From Rhodospirillales bacterium (GTDB taxonomy: Bacteria; Pseudomonadota; Alphaproteobacteria; Rhodospirillales; Casp-alpha2), in the NCBI GenBank assembly GCA_021775275.1, contig JAJFIE010000069.1, forward strand, positions 1-5,818: 5,818 nucleotides of DNA, read 5' to 3'. This document shows positions 1-4,187 of the stretch, in pieces (within the stretch, counting starts at the first letter, position 1; the number at the start of each line of letters is the position of its first letter). The notes under the pieces are model-generated. The model did no database searches and was not told the DNA's origin. It saw only the letters and a program-made list of their open reading frames with translations. Position numbers and translations under genes: made by a program.

Positions 1-184
1 CATTGATGTTGCTGTACAAGTAAATGGAAAGCTTCGGGGAACGGCGACACTGCCGAAAGATTGCGACCAGGCAACGGCCGAAGCAGCGGCTTTTGCAATT
101 GAAAACGTGCAGGCCGCCATCGGCGAAAATGAAGTGCGGAAACTGATCTATGTGCCAAATAGGATTGTCAATGTCGTGGTCTAG
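1..184 (+). CDS. leuS: Leucyl-tRNA synthetase, C-terminal end (partial)
   Basis: This is the last 60 codons of a gene that enters from the left edge; the frame starts at base 2 and ends at TAG 182-184. Leucyl-tRNA synthetase charges tRNA-Leu with leucine in the cytoplasm. The visible peptide begins IDVAVQVNGKLRG, and VQVNGKLRG is the well-known motif of the C-terminal domain of bacterial LeuRS, which contacts the tRNA. It is followed by an alpha/beta tail with ENEVRKLIYVPNRIVNVVV, the usual ending of this enzyme (the K-x-IYVP-x-R-hydrophobic tail). The catalytic HIGH and KMSKS motifs and the editing domain lie outside the window. The last 14 bases overlap the start of lptE, so the two are probably co-transcribed and translationally coupled; leuS-lptE-holA is a common alphaproteobacterial order. 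Identification is firm although only the tail is seen. Confidence 0.93.
   Translation, partial: IDVAVQVNGKLRGTATLPKDCDQATAEAAAFAIENVQAAIGENEVRKLIYVPNRIVNVVV
161..164 (+). promoter_or_regulatory. Shine-Dalgarno site deciding the lptE start
   Basis: AGGA lies inside the leuS tail, six bases before ATG 171. The alternative upstream ATG at 150 has only a weak GGA nine bases ahead. The site therefore favours the start that yields a clean lipoprotein signal peptide. The placement means ribosomes finishing leuS pass over it. Confidence 0.6.
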
Positions 185-680
185 AGCCGTCATTGTTGTT
201 GCACTGTTGATAGCGTTGCAAGCCTGCGGGTTCCAGCCTCTGTATCAACGTGATCAGGCAGGGCTTTCTGCCGGCAATGCCTTTGAAGGCATCCGCGTTC
301 GCCCCATTGCTGACAGAGCCGGCCAGGAATTGCGCAACCATTTGTACGACGCCCTGACACCCAAGGGGCCGCCTGTAAATCCGGCATGGGTATTAAGTGT
401 GACGCTAACGGAATCCATCGAAAAGATTTCGGTAGAGCAAACCTCCTTTTCAACGCGCGCCAACCTGAAGTTGAACGGTGCCTATTCTCTCATGCCCTTT
501 GGCGAGTCTGATGATATCGGTCACACGGGATCGGTAGACGTGATCAGCAGTTATAATATTCTTGATTCGGAATACGCGACGCTGATCGCTGAGCGGGATG
601 CTCGGTCTCGTGCGGTTGCGATCATGAGCAATGATATGCGCCGCCAATTGGCCATCTGGTTCAACAGTCGGGAACCATGA
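171..680 (+). CDS. lptE: LPS-assembly lipoprotein LptE
   Basis: The predicted protein is 169 aa. LptE is the outer-membrane lipoprotein that plugs and assembles the LptD barrel, which inserts lipopolysaccharide into the outer leaflet. What is seen: a short basic N-terminus (MSWSR), a hydrophobic stretch at residues 6-18, and a lipobox LQAC with the acylated Cys at residue 19. This is followed directly by GFQPLY, matching the CGF-x-PLY signature of LptE/RlpB. The rest is a small alpha/beta domain, and the final third (roughly 136-165) is an Arg/Ala-rich helix typical of the family. An ATG at 150 in the same frame would add seven residues. ATG 171 is preferred because AGGA at 161-164 lies six bases upstream and it gives a standard lipoprotein signal. 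The start lies inside leuS (14-nt overlap). The family diverges quickly, so the call rests mainly on the signature and the conserved leuS-lptE-holA order. Confidence 0.9.
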   Translation: MSWSRAVIVVALLIALQACGFQPLYQRDQAGLSAGNAFEGIRVRPIADRAGQELRNHLYDALTPKGPPVNPAWVLSVTLTESIEKISVEQTSFSTRANLKLNGAYSLMPFGESDDIGHTGSVDVISSYNILDSEYATLIAERDARSRAVAIMSNDMRRQLAIWFNSREP

Positions 681-727
681 GGCCCAGAGGAATTGTGAGG
701 CCCAATGACCTTGAGGGTTGGCGATGA
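677..727 (+). CDS. Possible 16-codon coupling ORF between lptE and holA
   Basis: A tiny frame reads MRPRGIVRPNDLEGWR and fills the gap between lptE and holA exactly. Its ATG shares ATGA (677-680) with the lptE stop, and its TGA shares ATGA (724-727) with the holA start. It would carry terminating ribosomes from one gene to the next. A GGGA at 670-673 sits only three bases before the start, too close for a normal ribosome site, so re-initiation would be the route. The peptide is basic and resembles nothing I recognise. The 9-base repeat TGAGGCCCA occurs twice in it, 18 bases apart, giving Arg-Pro twice. It could be chance: a frame this short proves nothing by itself, and holA has its own good ribosome site. 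No function is proposed for the peptide. Confidence 0.25.
   Translation: MRPRGIVRPNDLEGWR
678..704 (+). repeat. Short direct repeat TGAGGCCCA (two copies)
   Basis: TGAGGCCCA occurs at 678-686 and again at 696-704, nine intervening bases apart (18-bp period). The first copy includes the lptE stop codon. It may be a small tandem duplication that created the lptE-holA spacer, or coincidence. It contains no recognised binding motif. Confidence 0.4.
713..717 (+). promoter_or_regulatory. Shine-Dalgarno site deciding the holA start
   Basis: GAGGG ends six bases before ATG 724. The in-frame TTG at 718 directly abuts it and so cannot use it. This fixes ATG 724 as the likely start of holA. Confidence 0.65.
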
Positions 728-1737
728 AAATATCCGCAGGCGCCGCTGATCGTTTTGTTGCGCAACCCGACGCAGGTGTTGCCGCTGTTTTACTGTATGG
801 CCCGGATCAGGGGCTTGTAAAAGAGCGCGCAGAAATTTTGGGACAAACCGTTGTTGGTGATTTGTCCGACCCCTTCAATGTTATCGAATTGACCGCCGCT
901 GTGCTGAAAGAAGATCCCGCTCGTCTGATTGACGAAGCCAACGCGCTGTCTTTTGGCGGAGGGCGGCGATTTGTTCGCTTGCGCGGTGCTGGTGATGGGT
1001 TGACCAAGGTTATTGAGGCCTATGTCCAGGAGCCGTCACCGGATGCGCTTGTTGTTGTCGAGGCGGATGAGCTGGGGCCACGGTCATCTTTGAGAAAGCT
1101 GTTTGAGGCCCATGCCGCCGCAGCCGCCGTCGCCTGCTATGCCGCAGAAGGCAACGATTTACTACGCACTGTAGAGAAGATCTTGGGTGAGCACGGCGTA
1201 GCCATCGAAAAAGATGCGCTCGTGTTATTGGGGCAAAATATGGGTGCCGACCGGGCGATGGTACGCCGCGAGATTGATAAACTGGCGCTTTATGTCGGCG
1301 AAGGGAAACGTGCGACGGTTGATGATGTGGGCGCGTGCCTGGCCAGCTCCGGAGCGGTATCACTGGATCAGATTGCCTTTTGCGCCGCAGATGGCAACAC
1401 CGCCGAAGCCGACAGTCATTATCAAAAGGCTTTGGAAGAAGGTATTTCCGAGATCGCCATTCTTCGGGCCATGCAGCGCCATTTTCAGCGCCTTGACTGG
1501 GTCGTATCCCAGATCGAGACAGGGTCGAATGCGTCGAGCGCCATTGGCGGTTTGAGGCCGCCGGTATTTTTCAAGCTGAAAGACCGCTTCGAGCGTCAGG
1601 CGCGTCGCTGGGCTGCACACCGTGTACAACATGCCTTAAGTATTTTGACGGAAGCGGAAACCGCATGCAAAAGTACGGGCACACCCGTCGAGCTGGTGTG
1701 TGGCCGTGCGATCATGGCTGTGTCGCGCATGAGTTGA
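724..1737 (+). CDS. holA: DNA polymerase III delta subunit (clamp loader)
   Basis: The protein is 337 aa, normal for the family. Delta is the clamp-loader subunit that opens the beta sliding-clamp ring so it can be placed on primed DNA; it acts with tau/gamma and delta-prime. Visible: an N-terminal AAA-like fold beginning AVLLYGPDQGLVKERA (residues 21-36), the alphaproteobacterial form of a P-loop region that has lost the GKT lysine, as expected for a subunit that does not hydrolyse ATP. Next is the probable beta-contacting segment LSFGGGRRFVRL (75-86). The helical collar domain at the C-terminus includes ILRAMQRHFQRL (246-257), RPPVFFKLKDRFERQARRW (278-296) and CGRAI (326-330). The alternative TTG start at 718 would add two residues but abuts the ribosome site. 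The gene is the last of the leuS-lptE-holA operon and ends 12 bases from the oppositely oriented parB stop. Confidence 0.95.
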   Translation: MKISAGAADRFVAQPDAGVAAVLLYGPDQGLVKERAEILGQTVVGDLSDPFNVIELTAAVLKEDPARLIDEANALSFGGGRRFVRLRGAGDGLTKVIEAYVQEPSPDALVVVEADELGPRSSLRKLFEAHAAAAAVACYAAEGNDLLRTVEKILGEHGVAIEKDALVLLGQNMGADRAMVRREIDKLALYVGEGKRATVDDVGACLASSGAVSLDQIAFCAADGNTAEADSHYQKALEEGISEIAILRAMQRHFQRLDWVVSQIETGSNASSAIGGLRPPVFFKLKDRFERQARRWAAHRVQHALSILTEAETACKSTGTPVELVCGRAIMAVSRMS

Positions 1738-1749
1738 AATACTATTGAC
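1738..1749. other. Convergent holA/parB junction
   Basis: Only 12 bases separate the holA TGA (1735-1737) from the parB TAA (1750-1752 on the minus strand). The best inverted repeat across it is ATGAGT (1729-1734) with ACTCAT (1752-1757), a 6-bp AT-rich stem with a 17-base loop, and no T-run follows. That is too weak for an intrinsic terminator, so both transcripts probably extend into the opposing gene. Confidence 0.55.
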
Positions 1750-2646
1750 TTACTCATCCAAGTTGTCTGACGAGGATGCGCCGCCATGACTTATGCGGTG
1801 CAGAACGGAATCCAGTTGGTCCAGCGTCTTGTAGTGAATAATCAACGAGCCTCCCGTGCTTCCGGCGTTTATCGTCACCTTTAGTCCGAGCAGTCCACTC
1901 ACATTCTGCTCCAACGCCACAGTATCGGCGTCTTTGGCAGGTTTGGTCGTGGTCGGTTTTCCTGTTCCTTGCAGATTGCGCACCAGTTTTTCCGCCTGAC
2001 GAACATTCAGTCCTTCGGTAACGATTTTTTTTGCCAGAACAATGGGGTTCTCCAGACCAAGCAACGCTCGTGCATGACCCGCCGATAAGGAGCCGCCTTC
2101 AACCATATTCCGAACGGCCTCGGGCAAATTCAACAGGCGCAAAGTATTCGCCACGTGGCTGCGGCTTTTTCCGACAGCGTCCGCTAGTTTTTCCTGGGTA
2201 TGCTTAAATTCATCGAGTAACCGCTGGTAGCCCTGCGCCTCCTCAATAGGTGACAGGTCCTGGCGTTGCAGGTTCTCGATAAGTCCGACCTCAAGCGCTT
2301 CCACGTCAGTGAAATCCCGGACGATAACAGGAATCTCGTGCAGCTTGGCCTGCTGGGCGGCGCGCCAGCGTCGTTCCCCGGCAATGATTTCATACTGGTC
2401 TACGTGATCAGGGTGTGGGCGAACCAGCAGAGGCTGTAACACACCTTTCTCGGCGATAGATCGGGACAGTTCTGCAATGGCTTCATCATCCATGACACGG
2501 CGCGGCTGATACTTCCCCGGATGCAGAAATTCGATGGGCGCTTGTCTGGCCGCATTGCCCTGTACCGTCTCGGGTGAGGGGTTTTTGTCGTCGCCAAGCA
2601 GGGCATTCAGTCCCCGACCCAGGCTCTTTCTCTTTTGCGTACTCAT
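1750..2646 (-). CDS. parB: Chromosome-partitioning protein ParB
   Basis: The protein is 298 aa, typical of chromosomal ParB. ParB binds parS, closes into a CTP-dependent clamp, slides onto flanking DNA and recruits SMC and ParA. Domains in order: an N-terminal basic ParA-contact segment KRKSLGRGLNALLG (5-18); the CTPase domain with KYQPRR (45-50), GERRWRA (90-96, CTP phosphate-binding box) and ENLQRQDLSPIEEA (124-137; E124/N125 are the expected metal/nucleotide residues); the helix-turn-helix region that reads parS, around 148-174 (TQEKLADAVGKSRSHVANTLR), with LSAGHARALL (187-196) after it; a Thr/Lys/Pro-rich linker (about 226-240); and a C-terminal dimerisation domain (about 250-287). The frame extends 24 codons further upstream inside parA. 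ATG 2646 is chosen because the alphaproteobacterial N-terminus starts here and it overlaps the parA stop as ATGA. Its own ribosome site is weak (GGA ten bases upstream), so translation probably depends on parA. Confidence 0.97.
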   Translation of the reverse strand: MSTQKRKSLGRGLNALLGDDKNPSPETVQGNAARQAPIEFLHPGKYQPRRVMDDEAIAELSRSIAEKGVLQPLLVRPHPDHVDQYEIIAGERRWRAAQQAKLHEIPVIVRDFTDVEALEVGLIENLQRQDLSPIEEAQGYQRLLDEFKHTQEKLADAVGKSRSHVANTLRLLNLPEAVRNMVEGGSLSAGHARALLGLENPIVLAKKIVTEGLNVRQAEKLVRNLQGTGKPTTTKPAKDADTVALEQNVSGLLGLKVTINAGSTGGSLIIHYKTLDQLDSVLHRISHGGASSSDNLDE

Positions 2647-3431
2647 ATGGCTGTGGTCCGACGTTCGCGGTGAATCACCTCGCTGGCGAGATGCAGGTAA
2701 GCTTGGCTGCCCGCACAATTAATATCATAGATCAGCACAGGCCGCCCATGGGATGGGGCCTCGGATACCCGCACATTGCGGGGAATAACGGTATTGTAGA
2801 CCTTGTCGCCGAAATATGCGCGCACATCGTTAGCAACCATATCTGAGAGATTGTTGCGCCTGTCATACATGGTCAGCACAATACCCTGAATTTCCAGCGC
2901 CGGGTTATAACTGGACCGGATACGCTCGACGGTCCGGGTCAGGTGGCTGATTCCCTCGAGGGCAAAAAACTCGCACTGTAGCGGCACCAATACAGAGTCT
3001 GCGGCGACAAGCGCGTTAACCGTCAGCAGCCCCAACGCGGGCGGGCAGTCAATCAGGATGTAGTCATAGCGACGCTCGCCACTGCGAATGGCCTCCCTTA
3101 GCCTGTACTCACGGCGGTCCACGTCAATCAGTTCAATTTCAACGCCGGAAAGATCAATGCCCGATGGCACGATATCGAGACCCGGAATATCTGTCTTGGT
3201 AACGGCGCTGTCCAACACCGCCTCCCCCATCATCACGTGATAGGTGTTAATGTCACGATCATCAGGACGCAGGCCCAATCCGGTGCTGGCGTTGCCTTGG
3301 GGGTCCAGATCAATAATCAACGCCCTTTTTTGGATCGCCGCCAGCGCGGTCGCCAGATTGATGGCCGTCGTGGTTTTCCCCACGCCACCCTTCTGGTTCG
3401 CAATGGCGATAATACGCGCCTCATGTTCCAT
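2643..3431 (-). CDS. parA: Chromosome-partitioning ATPase ParA (Soj)
   Basis: The protein is 262 aa. ParA is a nucleoid-binding ATPase whose ATP-bound dimers form a gradient along which ParB-parS complexes are pulled; ParB stimulates its hydrolysis. Seen: the deviant Walker A box KGGVGKTT (14-21) with signature Lys14 and catalytic Lys19, Walker A' DLDPQGNAS (41-49), Walker B YILIDCPP (124-131), then LVPLQCEFFALEG (148-160) and the C-terminal VIPRNVRVSEAPSHGRPV (215-232), all hallmarks of chromosomal Soj/ParA. There is no N-terminal DNA-binding helix-turn-helix of the plasmid type Ia kind. ATG 3431 is chosen because GGAG lies six bases upstream. An in-frame ATG at 3473 would add 14 residues and overlap rsmG by 20 nt with a poor ribosome site. 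The gene starts 22 nt after the rsmG stop and ends in an ATGA overlap with parB. Confidence 0.97.
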   Translation of the reverse strand: MEHEARIIAIANQKGGVGKTTTAINLATALAAIQKRALIIDLDPQGNASTGLGLRPDDRDINTYHVMMGEAVLDSAVTKTDIPGLDIVPSGIDLSGVEIELIDVDRREYRLREAIRSGERRYDYILIDCPPALGLLTVNALVAADSVLVPLQCEFFALEGISHLTRTVERIRSSYNPALEIQGIVLTMYDRRNNLSDMVANDVRAYFGDKVYNTVIPRNVRVSEAPSHGRPVLIYDINCAGSQAYLHLASEVIHRERRTTAI

Positions 3432-3437
3432 GAATGG

Positions 3438-3441
3438 CTCC
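3438..3441 (-). promoter_or_regulatory. Shine-Dalgarno site deciding the parA start
   Basis: Read on the minus strand, GGAG lies six bases before ATG 3431, in the 22-nt gap after rsmG. It supports the shorter 262-aa ParA over the ATG at 3473, which has only a GAG four bases upstream. Confidence 0.6.
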
Positions 3442-3453
3442 GCCTTTGCAGTG

Positions 3454-4095
3454 TTATCGACGCTTGAATTCATTGATCTCAAGAATAATGCCATCAGGAT
3501 TGGTACGGCTGGGGTGGCAATAATGGTCTAAATGCCACACCGTCCGGGATTCCGTTAGTTCCGCCTGCCAGTTGCGGCCCTTCAGAAACAGGAACCTAGC
3601 GTTCATAGAACAAACGGCACTGGCGTAGTCAAGTAACTCGACCAATGGCGCACAGGCGCGGCTGGTGACGATATTCGCTTTTGGGCCATCATAAGATTCG
3701 ATTCGGGTCCGGTGCAGTGTCGCAGGCGCCTTGGTTTCACGGATCACCTGGCGCAGGAATTCCGTTTTGTTTGCATCGCTTTCCACCAGATGGATATTGT
3801 TCGCACCCATGATGGAAAGAACCAGTCCCGGAAACCCTGCGCCACTTCCCAGGTCAACGATCACGCCCGCCGTGTCAGAAATAAGCGGAAACAGTTGCGC
3901 AGAATCAAGAAAATGCCGGTTCCACAGATCGTTCAAGGTCGATGCACCCACAAGATTAAAGCGTTTCTGCCATTTTTTCAGGATCACGGCATATTGTTCC
4001 AGTGAGTCACAGACACTTTCATCGGCCCGAGTTTGCCGGGCAAATTCCTGCCGCGTGATGGCTTTGTTTGATTCGGATTCGAAATGGCTGGTCAT
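3454..4095 (-). CDS. rsmG: 16S rRNA (guanine(527)-N7)-methyltransferase RsmG
   Basis: The protein is 213 aa, the usual size. RsmG (GidB) uses S-adenosylmethionine to methylate N7 of G527 in the 530 loop of 16S rRNA; in several bacteria its loss gives low-level streptomycin resistance. Seen: NLVGASTLNDLWNRHFLDS (47-65), the family form of the NLT-x-IRD/HFLDS motif; the SAM-binding glycine loop VDLGSGAGFPGLVL (80-93); VESDANKTEFLRQV (104-117), which binds the SAM ribose and adenine region; VTSRACAPL (143-151); and LFLKGR (169-174). ATG 4095 is the first start in the frame (a TGA lies four codons upstream), but its ribosome site is weak. It follows mnmG after a 92-nt spacer holding parS and precedes parA by 22 nt. 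The placement mnmG-rsmG-parA-parB is a widely conserved origin-proximal order. Confidence 0.96.
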   Translation of the reverse strand: MTSHFESESNKAITRQEFARQTRADESVCDSLEQYAVILKKWQKRFNLVGASTLNDLWNRHFLDSAQLFPLISDTAGVIVDLGSGAGFPGLVLSIMGANNIHLVESDANKTEFLRQVIRETKAPATLHRTRIESYDGPKANIVTSRACAPLVELLDYASAVCSMNARFLFLKGRNWQAELTESRTVWHLDHYCHPSRTNPDGIILEINEFKRR

Positions 4096-4138
4096 ATGAT
4101 CAAGTCACTGTCTCAGATAATTTCGGAACGATAGAGAA

Positions 4139-4144
4139 AGTATA
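4139..4144 (-). promoter_or_regulatory. Possible -10 element for rsmG-parA-parB
   Basis: On the minus strand TATACT (five of six matches to TATAAT) sits about 44 nt before the rsmG start codon. The -35 position at 16-bp spacing reads GAAACA (three of six matches to TTGACA) and falls inside the parS palindrome. A promoter here would let rsmG-parA-parB be transcribed apart from mnmG, with ParB bound at parS blocking polymerase. The match is only fair, and read-through from mnmG alone is also possible. Confidence 0.3.
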
Positions 4145-4156
4145 TCGGAGTCTTGT

Positions 4157-4180
4157 CCAATGTTTCACGTGAAACATTGG
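4157..4180. other. parS: parS centromere site (24-bp perfect palindrome)
   Basis: The central 16 bases (4161-4176) read TGTTTCACGTGAAACA, the consensus chromosomal parS recognised by ParB across most bacterial phyla. The symmetry continues four bases on each side (CCAA to the left, TTGG to the right), so all 24 bases form a perfect inverted repeat with no mismatch. It sits seven bases downstream of the mnmG stop and 61 bases upstream of rsmG, in the same cluster as parA and parB. This is the expected loading site of the ParB clamp and marks an origin-proximal region. The identification is direct from sequence; only its activity and the number of further copies elsewhere are unknown. Confidence 0.97.
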
Positions 4181-4187
4181 CTGGCTT

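Larger units (their letters stand above)
4096..4187. other. mnmG-rsmG intergenic spacer with parS
   Basis: This 92-nt gap is the longest non-coding stretch in the window and is more AT-rich than its surroundings. It holds the parS palindrome immediately after the mnmG stop (7 nt) and a -10-like element nearer to rsmG. I see no intrinsic terminator: neither side of the palindrome is followed by a proper T-run in the direction of transcription of the flanking genes. Confidence 0.8.

Noticed and set aside
1010..1363. A 117-codon minus-strand frame within holA.
   Set aside because: It lies entirely opposite holA, is rich in Arg, His and Pro as antisense shadows tend to be, and has no family resemblance.
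2150..2159. GCCACGTGGC in parB as a second parS.
   Set aside because: Only the CACGTG centre matches; the flanks differ from parS at almost every position and codon use explains the palindrome.
2647..2718. A 24-residue N-terminal extension of ParB.
   Set aside because: It lies wholly inside the end of parA, reads as unconserved sequence, and the family N-terminus (KRKSLGRGLNALL) begins right after ATG 2646.
2574..2846. A 90-codon plus-strand frame across the parA/parB overlap.
   Set aside because: Both minus-strand genes are certain, and this frame is a composite of their antisense sequence with no recognisable product.
3731..4099. A 122-codon plus-strand frame opposite rsmG.
   Set aside because: It is antisense to a well-supported methyltransferase gene and shows no domain or ribosome site that argues for expression.
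4157..4180. The palindrome read as an intrinsic transcription terminator for mnmG.
   Set aside because: In the mnmG direction no T-run follows the symmetric arms, the stem is only moderately GC-rich, and the core is an exact parS. The TTTT at 4186-4189 is on the wrong side for that transcript.
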